A stretch of DNA of 64,000 bases from Acanthaster planci (GCF_001949145.1 NW_019091396.1:1061526-1125525); one strand, 5' to 3'. Counted from the stretch's first letter, positions 52,901-62,299 are shown. Notes: a model not told the origin generated them from the letters alone. Made by a program: numbers and translations.

Positions 52901-55900
52901 TTATGTAAAGATTTCATTGTAGCATGGCATCGTGATTGAGTCTATTTTACATCTAACGGCGACATTTTCATGCCAAGTTGCTTTCTTTGACCCAGAATTT
53001 TAGAGCGGATACGCTTTTGACCTTAGTTTGTCGTTTATCTTATTACAGAAACACGGATCCAGTATTTCCAGGTGTTGTTCATATTCACTCACATTGTGGC
53101 ATCGTGCAGACATGACTAGAGATCAGACCACAGTTGACAGTCTTCCACAGCCCGTCTGTTCTAGTCCCCATCCTCACACATTTCTGTTCGTCATGCACGC
53201 CTGGTTCCTCTGGCGCCCAGTTATCATAATCTACAGTTGAGTCGTCTTCCCATCTAAAACTGTTGCGCACTGCTGCCCAAAAGGAGAAAAGAAATTTCAA
53301 GTCCAAGGTCGATCGTCTTCAATGCATCCGCAGACATGGCTGCTTAACAAGTGACTTACTGACGTACAATTTTGCTCACTGCGCTATTACCAGCAGGAAA
53401 GGGTTCACAAAATGAAAACTTTGCCAGAGGAAGTCCTCACTGCATGATCAGACTTCTTAAAAACTGGGCAAGCTTACCCTCGTAGTCCCTCTCCAATCCG
53501 ATCCACACGGTCGCATATCCCGCGTCTGCCGCCCTCTTGCGGATGAACTCGTTCTGTTGAGCAGTGTGGATGCTGACAAGCCGAGATCCGAAGTTGAGGA
53601 AGCAGTCGTACTGCGCTCGGTTGCGGTTGAGCGGAGTGGATGAGGGCTTGAACAGGTAGCAGTCGGTGCCATGGGACTCCCAGCCGTCGGGACATGTTCC
53701 ATTAATAATTGGTGCAGCGGTTGGGGGGTGGTGGCCTCCTACAGTACAGAGATTGGTAGAGTGAACGAAAAGCTCGCATATGGGGTAGCTACTTCGGAAG
53801 TGGGCACCAATGCTGCAAAGGAACTACCCTGCAGAAGGTATATCTCTCGAAAGAGCTGGAGCCTTGCATAATATAAATGAACATAAACTACCTGTGTATG
53901 TGCCAACTACTTTGAGCTTTCCCTAAATCGAAAATTCAGAGAGATACAGCATAAACATAATCTGTGTGCACGTGGTTGCTGGTGGGTGGGGGTGTGAGTT
54001 TGTTTCTACATTCAATTGGGGACCCTGAACAATAGAGGACAATGAGGTCCCCAATTGACAGAGGGTCCCCGATTGACAACTGTGTACAAAACATATGGGT
54101 GGTCTTCTGAAAAAGTTAAAGTACAAACAAAAGAGGACCAATAGGGGGTCCCCAGTTGCAGGCAAATACACACTTGGATGTGTGTGTGTAGGCTCTGGGC
54201 ATAATGCCAACTGTGCCCATTGGATTGTCTGTTCCTGCGTTTAAACCTACTTTACATTACAATACCCTAACGCGACAGAGGGCGCTAGGCACAGGCGCTG
54301 GATAAGATTATAGATGGCGCTTCTGCACGGTAACGGAGGCGGGCAGATGTACAGTACATGTATACTTTTGTGTAGCTGTGTGTTAAGCGAGCACGGCGCA
54401 TAGACTCCGCCTCGTGCGTAGGGCGATTGGTTAGCAGAAGTCACTGCTTAACAACATGCGGCGCGCGCGCAAGCGTAGTCGCGGCAGCGGCCAGCTCGCG
54501 AGGCTATATAAGGCGCGACGGGAGGACGTGTTGCGGCAGAACCTTGCATTTGGTTTGATCCTGCTGGTGTAGGCAGAGCAAGCAACTGAGAGAGCGTGAA
54601 GGTGAGGCCCTCGTACGTTGGGTCGTTAGCGTGGCTAGTTACTAATCCCAAGTAGTGCGTATGTTGTTAAGGGGCTTGGTAGGTTGAGGGGCTATTTGGT
54701 GGTGTGGTAAGATCTAAAGCTCCTTGTGGGAGCTTTCGTGAGTGGCGTAACCCTTAGATAGCCCTTTGACTTATTCAGGTCCCGGTGGCACTAGATGCAC
54801 ACAAGTAATTGTGGGGCCCACTGCTCCAGGCAAAGTCTAGTCGCACAGTCCTCCCATTAAGACCGCCCTATACTGGTGTATTGGTTGTGTGAAAGATTGA
54901 GGGGCATTAATGAATAAACCATGTCATTTTGTTGTTGTACACGAATCAGGCATCCAAGGGTCGTTACTCCGAGTCTCAGGCCGTCTTATTTTGTGAGTCA
55001 CGTGTTGTTTTAGTTACGTCACGAGGCACCGGGCCAATTACGTCAGACCTTCTGGTGCCTAACAGCCCAGTCAACAGACCGGGACGGTATATATACTTCC
55101 ATTCCAACGGACTCGTCTCTAGCCGCTCAGAGACTTTCCAGTACGTGCTGTCCGCCGTCAGCCTTGAGGAGGAGGGCGCCCTTGCCTTCGTCGGAGGGCG
55201 TTGCGCCACATTACATTTTAAGGTTCGCCTTTGCTTGGTCTTGACTGGGGTGGACTAAGCGGGGCCTGGCCAGATTAGGCCTTGCTAGGCTGTAAAAAGA
55301 AAGGTCTGGCTCGAGCGGACAGCTGGTTGCGCCGATAAAAAGTGCAAGTTTTGAGGGAGAATTAGGAATTAGGCAGATACTCGAATGAGTTTAAGTTCGG
55401 CTGGGCCTGGCAAATGTTACTTCTTTGGAAGTAACTAGATTTCACGATGTGATGTGACTTAGGCATTACAACATTAATATGTGAAGTAATTCACTTCTTT
55501 ATGAGATAGTGACGAGGATTCAGAATTGGAGGCACTCGGTCCATTTTTTTTCTTCAACGTACATGCAATGTCGGCCGGGCCTTTTCCCCAAAATACTCAC
55601 CGATTCGGCTCTTGCAGAAAAATGGGTATTCCCGTCCACAATCCCTGTCAAACCAAGCGCTTTCCTCCCCCGAGGCTTGCAAGACCGTGCAATTCAACCG
55701 ACCCTTGTTATAGTTGGGGTCATACTTGCTCCACTTGGTAAATGTTACCGAATAACCGTCCAACCATTTCAGCTGGTTTGTCACCTGATTGATGCAACAA
55801 GGAAAATTAGGTCTGAACTGAGTTTGTATTACTGTATGGATTTAAAGCATCAATTCAAACTGCAGGGGAGGATATCTCCGTCCAGTTTTAATCGATTTTA

Positions 55901-58900
55901 TTTTCAGATAAATGATGAAAATGAGGGATAAAGGGTCTTACCCCCAAAACGTACATTTCTTGCAAAATGTTAAGTATCAACGCAGGGGCCGAGAAATTCT
56001 GCGTTTTTCTTTGGTTGCAATCAGGCCGTACATGTAAATGCCCACATACACACGAGGTTCTTTCAAATTAGTTTGGAACTTTCCACAAGTGTAGACGATG
56101 GGGTCAATATTTCGGCGGGGATTGGCCTGGGGGATGAAAAACTGCTTAGGGTTTAAATACTCCAAAAATTGGGGGGGGTGCTGGACACCACTTTACACTA
56201 GGGTTCGCTGCCCATGATGTATATGTCATGCATACTTACACCCCTTAACCTTACATCAAAACAGCGATTTCGAAGCTTCTGTACTTTTCCCTTTTTTAAG
56301 TGTATACCTACTGACTTGAAAAGTTCACAAAACTGAAAATGTGGCGGGGATCCAGTAGCTCATCCCGCATGCCCAAAAGTGGCCCGCCTCACAGGATTTA
56401 TGCCCCTATGTATAGAATATTGTTTTGTTCAAAGTTTATGCTAAGTTTTATTGAAATGAATTTATAGACAACTGAGACTGCAAAAGACAAACAGATATGC
56501 TCTTAGGGGGTTAAATATGGCCCTGGGAAATTGAGGAAAATATAGGCCTCCATCGGGCCCAAGTAGGCTAGGGGCCCAATTCAGAACAATAGTTTCAGCC
56601 ATTCATACCGACTCTCTCCGTAAGCCGATCCACGCATTGTTTGTTACGATCGACCCGTTCTCGATTTGCTGGTACAACATGTACTCCATGAAGGCATTGT
56701 CGAAGCCATTGTCAGCGGTTGCTAGGAAACTGTCTACTGGGGAGTCAGTCTGACACACTTTCTCTGCCTCCTCGAATGTCCTGGGAGTCGTATATAGCCG
56801 GAAGCATGAAAAGAAATAGTCGGTGTAGTCTGCCAGGCACTCAGATAGTCTCTTGTGCGTTTCTAAATCGACTGAATGGAAATATTAGGGTTTTAACGTT
56901 TAGTTTCAAGTAGTTTTATTGTAAGTTTTACAAGGCAAATGCGTTTGAACCGTTTTGAAATGGTCTTTTTTCTTTTTCTAACAGGTCACGCTGCATAGCA
57001 GGTTTATCTGTTACACTGTTACACTAAGTTTTAAACCTTATGACTGAACGTACGTGCTTTAACCTGACAAATGTAGGCATTTTTCTTGGAGCACGGGACA
57101 TCATACCAGCGGCCAGGGTGGTAGCGGTCATTGAACAGTTCCACACAGTCACTTCCCTGTTGGAAAAACCAATATTTCATGTTTAATAGAAATTCTTTGC
57201 TGATAGTAACAGCGTTGTTCTACTCGACCCCTGAGGGATGATTACAAAGAACAGCAGACGAGCCTAGCGCTTTATCATAGGGCAGCCATCTTGTAAAAGC
57301 AATGCAACCAAACTGAGGCTACATCCGAATCTGTTGTCTAGGGCTAGGTCTAGATCCATACTCAATTTGAAATATGTGGAGACGCGTAGACAATAGACCT
57401 AGCCGTAGCTCTGGAAGCCCGTTTCGGACACGGCCTGGGGCTAGAAGGAAAAATGGTCTGTTTCCTTTTATCAAAAGTTGTATTACTTTTGTCATTTATT
57501 TAGTATACAGGGAACAAGACAAAAATGGCAATGGCAGCATTATGACAAAGGTCTAAGGCTGCCTTCGTCTACTTTTCCCACACCCCCTTATTCTGTTAAT
57601 GTTCATTTATCATCACTCCCCAGTCGTCGAAATGATCTACACCTTTGTCGAAAAGAAAAATTCACAAAATGATAATGATGAGACAGGTAATAATTATTCT
57701 TTGAATAATAAATATCAGGTGATAGATATCAGCTGCTTTTAAAATGTCGGAACAAGGGCAGAAAGAAGGCAGTTACAGTCACTGAAACAAATCCATCTTT
57801 GGAATAGTGGAACAAGACAGTCTCTAGCGTTACTTCTAAAGCAAAAACGTCCGCGTCGCTGAAGAGTTGGTTGGATTAAACTATTAACGTTGGGGCCAGT
57901 TCACTATATAACAAGCTTGCCAGTCCAGGTTGTCTTTTAATCCAACACTGTTGGGGATTTTGCTGTCTTATATTTTCATTACTTTGGCCATCGGTTGGTT
58001 TTTTTTTTCAGTTACATGATAGCATGGGTTTGGGAGTTAATGTGCGGTCCACAAAGTGAATAAGACAGCTCTGAGATATAACAATGATAAAATTGAAGTG
58101 TTCTTATCAACAAGACCCCCCGCAATGAAAGGTTAATGGCAGATATTTATCAAACATCATTTGGGAGTGACACGTTGCATATGTTTGGGCCCTGTAAAAC
58201 ACGCAGTATGGAAATCGAATGTCTTTCGTTAAAAGTTACTCTTTTACACGTGGGTGCATTGTAACTGGCTTTGGCCTAATAGACTGTGGCCTTGTCGTCG
58301 GCCTCGAATGCTGTGACTCGGTCTTGGCCTTGGGCTCAGAGACCCATGGCTCTGACTCAGCCTTGGCTTCAGAAATCATGGGCTCGACTACAGCACTAGG
58401 CCGTCGTTAGATTCGCCTTAATGGGTTTGAAGAAATTTCTTGAAGGTCAGTGATCGCCGGGGACCTTTTCCGGTTTTACCATTTTTCTCACTTACAAATC
58501 CAGGGATGAGGCCGAAGCCATCTGGCTGGAATGGTGCCCAGTTTTGGTATCTCAACTCGCTTTTATCCACCCATTGGAAACCAGGCTCATTTTCGTCAAA
58601 GATACCTTGGGATAGACCGATCCACGAGTTGGTGTCAAACACGAAGCCCGAGATGGCTGTGAGCAGAGCTGTGGAGAAGGGTTCAACAATAATTCAAACA
58701 AAATAGCTAGACTAAAATTCGCAGCATTCCAAAATTAAAAATGGGGTCTAAGTGGAATAATAAACATTTATGATTTGTCAAAGTTAAATCATCCTGTCGT
58801 ATTTTGTAGAAGTACTTATCATTTTGTGCTTCGAATTTTTTGTGAGACTTTTTAACTCTTTGGGAATTATTCGGTTTTTTTGCACTCACGGTCAGCCAGT

Positions 58901-59934
58901 TTTGCCAACCACTTGTTGGAACGTTTAAAAACAAAACTGAGCTTTTTAACCGAGACAAACTTACACTGCACTTCCATTCGACTAATGACGGCCAAGGTGC
59001 CTGTTTTACCGCGAGGGTCCAAGGCCTTACAAGCCTCGTTGGCTTCAGTGAAATTAGCCTGTTCATCAGCGGATATTCCCCCAGCGATGTAACACCAAGG
59101 GCCCAGTTGGAAGTACTGCTCGGTCGCTGTCGGCGGGCAAGTGCCTGTAGAAAAGTATACTTCCTCCATTGGTTTATGTATAATATGCATTTTTGATTGT
59201 AATCCAAGTCCCATGATGCAATGCAAATTTGCATGATGGGATGACAAGGCTAATAAAATCGTCTTCACAATGAAATGAGATCACGCGCACGATTTAGGTT
59301 TTTTGTACATGTCCCTCTAAAGGCTCCATAAGTTTCCAGGGTTTTGAAATATTGTTTTAATCGTTGGCCTTTATATAAGACGAGGTCAAGAGAAGTTCAT
59401 CCTTTAAAATCTCTGATGTACTCTCTGAAGTGTTTAGCTAAATTTGTTGAAAAAGTTGAGTAAAATTCCCAATTCGTAACCTTTAACATAATCACATACT
59501 ATCACATGATAGCCCATCCCCCTCCCAAACAGTGGGAGGATATACCCCCATCCCCCCTTCAATTTACGCCCATGCATTTCTCGATCACGGAAGGCCTTTT
59601 TGAGGGCATGATACATTCTGATTTAAACAGGGTAATGTCACACTTCCCATGATCACACCGACTCTATGACAACACTTTTTTTCTGCAAAGCTGCACCGAT
59701 ATGAGAGACTGATTGACGACACTGGACTCGTTCCACATCGATCCAGCATCATAGGAGTAAAAGTAGTGACGAGCTCAACTCAGACTTCCAACTCCAAGTG
59801 TACCAATCCACATGAGTAAGTTGTACAGCATATAATAATGCACCCTCTGGAAATATTCTCAAAGAAAGCAAAAGCTTACCATGTGAACTGCTCACTAAAA
59901 ATCCGATGCAAATCAAGGACTGGAGAGCTTTCAT
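43729..59934 (-). CDS. Gene 2: seven-CTLD mannose-receptor-like type I transmembrane protein (20 coding exons)
   Basis: Twenty minus-strand exons join in one frame: 3318 nt, 1105 residues plus stop TAG at 43731-43729. The protein has a signal peptide (about 18 residues), CTLDs 1-3, a short acidic linker, CTLDs 4-7, a transmembrane helix at roughly residues 1050-1075 and a tail of about 30 residues. Exon borders from the signal peptide downwards: 59934-59880, 59144-58965, 58668-58496, 57156-57054, 56871-56609, 55784-55601, 53738-53478, 53272-53093, 52790-52767, 52106-51931, 50808-50747, 50268-50168, 49940-49680, 49252-49107, 48407-48305, 48046-47802, 47093-46919, 45832-45566, 45358-45185, 43913-43729. 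It is a paralogue of gene 1 by exon structure, convergent with it, 3.5 kb apart. No CTLD keeps a full sugar-binding signature. Likely an endocytic or adhesion receptor; the ligand is unknown. Confidence 0.9.
44907..45061 (-). mobile_element. MITE family A, copy 2 (155 bp)
   Basis: TIRs ATATGGGACGGAG and CTCCGTCCCATAT are perfect inverted repeats. The internal sequence is homologous to 6648-6799 in opposite orientation. It lies in gene 2 intron 19. The TIRs are better preserved here than in copy 1. Confidence 0.85.
45185..45832 (-). CDS. Gene 2 CTLD 7, membrane-proximal (exons 45832-45566, 45358-45185)
   Basis: The first exon (267 bp): LPPSTAPPYVTG linker, YCLDDWIAWGSHCYLL, YLSTVHSEAENTFL, FWLGMSRDF. 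The second (174 bp): LQWEPILFETREPVDYVNW, NCVGL, KWGMVNC, YVCKR. It is the counterpart of gene 1 k and o. Both calcium triplets are missing. A 1.27-kb intron separates it from the membrane exon. Confidence 0.86.
45967..46410. mobile_element. Tc1/mariner-like MITE (about 440 bp)
   Basis: The left end TACAGGGTGTCCACATAAAA and the right end GATGTGGACACCATTA form inverted repeats that continue through AAGTATA and GAGAT for about 35 bp. The CAGGGTGTCC start and flanking TA are typical of Tc1/mariner-derived elements. There is no transposase frame. It lies in gene 2 intron 17. Confidence 0.75.
46411..46918. other. Rest of gene 2 intron 17, nothing recognised
   Basis: A second ATGGACACCATTATTT string near 46580 suggests a remnant related to the adjacent MITE; otherwise no feature. 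Confidence 0.4.
46919..48046 (-). CDS. Gene 2 CTLD 6 (exons 48046-47802, 47093-46919)
   Basis: The first exon (245 bp): HSCDQPGYVSFHGGCFRY, FDDAVAFC, NTIATIRDDYDGAL, AWIGLRKDE. The second (175 bp): FRWLDSWPFLYTNWLAGKPS, HGCVAV, FWSDTAC, TICKN. It has the two-exon structure of gene 1 j and n. KPS and WSD replace the sugar motifs. Confidence 0.87.
47094..47801. other. Gene 2 intron 16, nothing recognised
   Basis: A 708-bp intron in CTLD 6. A 109-codon minus-strand frame (47614-47285) has no recognised domain or splice support. Confidence 0.45.
48305..49881 (-). CDS. Gene 2 CTLD 5 (exons 49940-49680, 49252-49107, 48407-48305)
   Basis: A Thr/Pro linker (TSTIATPTETPISGG) leads to CPDGWVQAKAKCLKVF, DAAAECRKY, SLAVILNVGEQ, LWIGLSNIG, FHWSDGSPLDYTNWF, TICVVM, GRWQDIPC and FACTT. 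Phases 1-0-1 match gene 1 i and m. The long-loop triplet is absent and WND is WQD. The acceptor at 48408 (AACTGAAG) has only a short pyrimidine tract. Confidence 0.84.
48408..49106. other. Gene 2 intron 14, nothing recognised
   Basis: A 699-bp intron in CTLD 5, with a small GCAGCGAAC direct repeat near 48485 only. Confidence 0.45.
49882..52106 (-). CDS. Gene 2 CTLD 4 (exons 52106-51931, 50808-50747, 50268-50168, 49940-49680 in part)
   Basis: Motifs: TVCSGTPGWASFGDYCYL, WNEAQQQC, GGYLASITSQPEQDFI, FWIGLMET, WSDDVTSDFRFW, EGQPNDF, EKCVEM, KWNNLNC and YICKK. Four exons with phases 0-2-1-1 match gene 1 CTLDs h and l. QPN and WNN are near-miss calcium motifs. One intron carries the nested repeat block at 51030-51720. 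Confidence 0.86.
51028..51720. repeat. 62-bp tandem repeat array split by an insertion
   Basis: Units starting GATATAGCGAGACACTGTTT and containing GAAATGTTTGGTTCCTGAAC occur about twice at 51028-51116 and about twice at 51598-51720. The 480 bp between them are foreign to the array. It lies in gene 2 intron 10. Confidence 0.8.
51119..51597. mobile_element. Insertion with inverted ends inside the 62-bp array (about 480 bp)
   Basis: The left end AGGCTGAGTTCGGGCAGCTT and the right end AGGCCGCCCGAACTCGACC are inverted repeats (core GTTCGGGC.GC.TGTTCT). The subterminal zone is packed with GTTCTCG, GTGTTC and GAACA motifs. It looks like a non-autonomous DNA transposon. Frames up to 111 codons have no recognised domain. 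Confidence 0.75.
51732..51832. repeat. Dispersed repeat E, copy 2
   Basis: It corresponds to 28868-28975 in the same orientation (GTGTATGAACCTCGAGCTGG ... GGCGCAATTTTCATAG ... CGACTATGAA). It starts at the edge of the 62-bp tandem block in gene 2 intron 10. Confidence 0.65.
52107..52766. other. Gene 2 intron 9, nothing recognised
   Basis: A 660-bp intron with a C-rich/A-rich run near 52320; no gene. Confidence 0.5.
52767..52790 (-). CDS. Gene 2 short acidic linker exon
   Basis: A 24-bp exon (phase 1-1) encodes YQEDDPPK. It sits between the two CTLD blocks of gene 2, in the position of the linker exons that precede each cassette in gene 1. Minus-strand acceptor TTCCCACAG and donor GTAAGT are good and the frame is kept. 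It could be skipped without a frame change. Confidence 0.6.
53093..53738 (-). CDS. Gene 2 CTLD 3 (exons 53738-53478, 53272-53093)
   Basis: The linker HHPPTAAP leads to GTCPDGWESHGTDCYLF, QYDCFLNFG, RLVSIHTAQQNEFI and VWIGLERD. The second exon has FRWEDDSTVDYDNWAPEEPG, KCVRM, LWKTVNC and HVCTM. It is the counterpart of gene 1 CTLDs k and o. EPG and WKT mean the calcium site is lost. The acceptor of the second exon is a CAGCAG tandem (53275-53270). Confidence 0.87.
54013..54057. repeat. 12-bp perfect inverted repeat
   Basis: CAATTGGGGACC (54013-54024) and GGTCCCCAATTG (54046-54057) are exact inverse complements. Two further GGTCCCC motifs follow at about 54066 and 54148. It lies next to the promoter-like island in gene 2 intron 6. 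Confidence 0.7.
54245..54960 (+). promoter_or_regulatory. GC-rich TATA promoter-like block, possible solo LTR
   Basis: The block is GC-rich (GCGGCGCGCGCGC near 54458) with TATATAAG at 54505-54512. A candidate transcribed segment ends in a strong donor, GTGAAG|GTGAGG, at 54601/54602. About 400 bp downstream AATAAA (54913-54918) is followed by TTTTGTTGTTG. TATA box, transcribed part and AATAAA in this spacing fit an LTR (U3-R-U5) or an independent promoter. It is antisense to gene 2 in intron 6. I could not find a second LTR copy or clear TG..CA ends. Confidence 0.45.
54990..55130 (+). promoter_or_regulatory. Second antisense core promoter with AP-1, E-box and CRE-like sites
   Basis: TGAGTCA (54994-55000) overlaps CACGTG (54999-55004). 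TTACGTCA occurs at 55014-55021 and 55038-55045, CCAAT at 55034-55038 and TATATATA at 55088-55095. Order and spacing resemble an inducible RNA polymerase II promoter firing rightwards, with a start near 55120. The downstream 109-codon frame has no recognised domain. Function is inferred from motifs only. Confidence 0.45.
55131..55600. other. Right part of gene 2 intron 6, nothing firm
   Basis: GC-rich at first (GGAGGAGGGCGCCC near 55160), then AT-rich; no coding evidence. It could be the transcribed part of the antisense unit. Confidence 0.35.
55601..56871 (-). CDS. Gene 2 CTLD 2 (exons 56871-56609, 55784-55601)
   Basis: The first exon (263 bp): SECLADYTDYFFSCFRL, FEEAEKVC, DSFLATADNGFDNAF and AWIGLRRES. 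The second (184 bp): LKWLDGYSVTFTKW, LNCTVL, AWFDRDC and FFCKS. It is the counterpart of gene 1 CTLDs j and n, with the same intron position after the WIGL region in phase 0. DPN and WFD replace EPN and WND. Confidence 0.86.
57054..59144 (-). CDS. Gene 2 CTLD 1 (exons 59144-58965, 58668-58496, 57156-57054)
   Basis: Motifs: TCPPTATEQYFQLGPWCYI, FTEANEAC, GTLAVIS, SWIGLSQG, FQWVDKS, YQNWAPFQPDGFG, DCVELF, GRWYDVPC and YICQ. Structure and phases 1-0-1 match gene 1 CTLD m, including QPDGF and the GRW.D context, but WND is WYD, so sugar binding is uncertain. The donor GTACGT at 57053 is used because the nearer GTTAAA breaks frame. Confidence 0.86.
57157..58495. other. Gene 2 intron 3, little recognised
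   Basis: A 1339-bp intron in CTLD 1. A weak inverted repeat around GGGCTAGGTCTAGA (57342) and AGACCTAGCCGTAG (57393), and a degenerate GGCCTTGGCTC-type repeat at 58270-58400. Confidence 0.4.
59145..59879. other. Gene 2 intron 1, nothing recognised
   Basis: A 735-bp intron between the signal peptide exon and CTLD 1; no repeat match found. Confidence 0.45.
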
Positions 59935-59957
59935 GTTGAGATTTTGTCCGTGGAAAT
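59880..59957 (-). CDS. Gene 2 exon with start codon and signal peptide
   Basis: ATG at 59934-59932 starts MKALQSLICIGFLVSSSHG: a short basic n-region, a hydrophobic core and a small-residue end, typical of a signal peptide. The donor is GTAAGC at 59879. On the minus strand a pyrimidine-rich tract ending in CAG precedes 59957, so 59957-59935 is probably 5' UTR of the same exon and a non-coding first exon lies further right. An in-frame upstream ATG (59994) lies beyond that acceptor and is not preferred. Confidence 0.8.
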
Positions 59958-61670
59958 CTGCGGCAAAAAGGTATGACCTGTCTGGTTCGTACAATTCATT
60001 AACAGAGTAACATTAACTCAGTAAAGGCAACTTAGTATTTTGCTAATAGGTTCATCGTCCATCATCAGCACTATCAATTTAAACTTTAGCATGCAAGTCC
60101 ATAGTCATATTTGCATTTACTTTGTCATTTGTCTTTACCTAAGCGCACAGCCTTAAAATGATGGCATATTTTTGTTAGTGTATTTGCACCTCCGTTGAAA
60201 GTATGCACTAATTTCCTGCAAAAAGCTCTGTGTTTCCAAGAGATGTAAGATTTGAACGGATTTCTGGCGGGATTTTTTTTTCCAAAAATTGGTTTAGACG
60301 CCATGAAAGATGTTCCATATCCATTCGTCTTGTTTTACCGTTGTGCCCCATTACGCCTCCATAGGCCTAATGTCATCTCTGCATAACTGCATTTGATAAT
60401 AAAGTGGCATTTCATTTGTAACAATTCAAAGTCCTTGCTACAAAGTAATATTTATATAGATCTGTACACCTTTTAATACCAATAAACGAAACATGAACAA
60501 GTTTCTTTTCTAAAATGAGCCAGGTTTGGCGGGAAATGCTTGTATTAGATGTAGAATCCTATGTCCCATCAAACGTCCTATAATTCAGTACAAGTTATTC
60601 AATGCACCATTAGACTAAACCACATTCACTTGCTCTCGTGCTTTTGAAGGCAGTATCGTTACTAGGAGGGGGCACAGGGAAGTCACGGACCCCCACTCGA
60701 AGACCGTACCCCCCACCATGAAATTAAAGAAGGAAAAATTTGGTGATATTCCGCCTAGGTCAGTCTTTAAACTGTGACCAAACCCATTGAGGGTGCCTAA
60801 ATGCCTCCTGCAAAATATACCCCAATGACATTGCTTGAAGATATGGCTTCAGTGAATGTCCTTGTACTTGAGAAATATTGAATTACCTGTTTCTATTTTA
60901 TCGAACAAAATGTATAATAAAAATCATATTTTATGCTAATCAACCCACACCACCAGTAAAATATAAAATTTCGATTATTTTGGATCAATGTAATTTGGTC
61001 TACTTTTTTGAGTCGCAGCCTCCACTTATTCTGTGACATTTCTTGCACAATAACATCGTTCCGTGAGTAGTGTTTCATTATCCGCATTTAATACTACACT
61101 GACATAATATTAATAAGATTAAAATCATCGCCAATTTTGCAGCTTGACTTATAATCATCCAAGTGTTCAGCATAAAACAACATTTTGAGATTAAAAAACA
61201 AGAGGAAAGACTGCTGTGATCGCATAATCGACACAATTACCTCTACTGTTGAAGTCAATGCATGTTATCAGAGTTCAAAGAGCGCGGGGCAGAGGTCCGA
61301 GGGCATTTGTTTTTGATCAACGGGCTGAGATAATATGACCTGGGTACTGATACAACTCCAGTGACTATTCTCATTGTTGTATGAACTTTTACACGTCCAC
61401 TACCTTTCTACCACGTAATCTTCACTGGAGCACTATTTCAATTTTACCGAAAATGTTCCTCAAATGTGTGAAGAGTTAAACTAGAACCGAAAAAGAACCC
61501 CAAAACAGCCTGCGTGTCAGACACGTTGATCCACATGCAGACTGAGGTGGGAGTAGCCGAGATGGGCTAAGTGGCACGCGGGTGAAACTCGCCAAAACAG
61601 CCCTCTCTCCCGGTGAACGGGTGTACAACAACGAAATGAATGGTACCAATTGAGAAAAATATGAACCGTG
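59958..61670. other. Upstream region of gene 2
   Basis: It should contain the non-coding first exon and promoter of gene 2, but I cannot place a TATA box or start site with confidence. It is AT-rich; no ORF with a recognisable product. A short A-box-like string (TAGCCGAGATGGG) near 61554 has no matching B box. Confidence 0.4.
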
Positions 61671-62299
61671 CACTGCGCATGTCTTTAATCTACATTATGT
61701 GTAAGAACTCCTTACTTCATGCGATTTCACGAATCATCTTATTCTGATTTGCTGATTTGTCACTTATCATTTTAATTTCTAGTTGGAACATTATATCTTA
61801 CCAAACCATTTTGACCAAACAACAGAGAATGAAGGCATGTTATCCTTCAGGCTATCAAGTTCAAGCTATCCTTATCGCAATAGTTTACTCTACTCGGTAC
61901 ACGTAAACGGCACATTTAAGGCGCCTTTCCACATGCACGTCAACACTTGCGCCATGCGTTGCATATCCGTCAAAATCGCCGCTCCCCGGACGATTTTGAC
62001 GGCCAAACGCAACGCATACGTGTGTTACGTCGATGGAGTTGATTACGCATCGTATGTGCAACGCACCCCAAAAACGTACACGGAAAGCCGCCTTTATGGT
62101 TTTGCTTAAACCTTTCATGATGCGTAGGCTGAGTAGAATGTAGAGTTAGTTTTCATCCTTTCATACTACACAAGATAGCCTGTGTTTTTACGTGGTGATG
62201 ACATTTTTAATAAATTCTTTATATTTTATCATAAGCAAATCAATAAATCGAGCCAGCAGAAAACAAGGCAACATTTCCGGACATTTACTATCTACGTAT
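61671..62299. repeat. Long dispersed repeat G, copy 2 (interrupted)
   Basis: It has the same orientation as 41026-41480, about 85% similar by eye. It is interrupted by the family F MITE and cut at its right end by the LTR fragment beginning at 62300. Confidence 0.85.
61915..62097. mobile_element. MITE family F, copy 2 (about 183 bp)
   Basis: AAGGCGCCTTTCCACATG opens and ACACGGAAAGCCGCCTTTA closes it, with CCGTCAAAATCGCC and GGACGATTTTGACGG inside. It interrupts the long repeat at 61671-62299. The related copy at 41026-41480 lacks it, so the insertion is directly visible. Confidence 0.85.

Noticed and set aside
53457-53702. 81-codon minus-strand frame rich in Ser and Thr
   Set aside because: Wrong frame of the gene 2 CTLD 3 exon. 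The correct frame gives GTCPDGW, QYDC and WIGLERD.
54929-55258. 109-codon plus-strand frame over the promoter-like island
   Set aside because: It crosses the second TATA box, so it is unlikely to be one coding unit, and it has no domain motif.
61540-61620. tRNA-like A box (TAGCCGAGATGGG)
   Set aside because: No B box or cloverleaf can be formed downstream.
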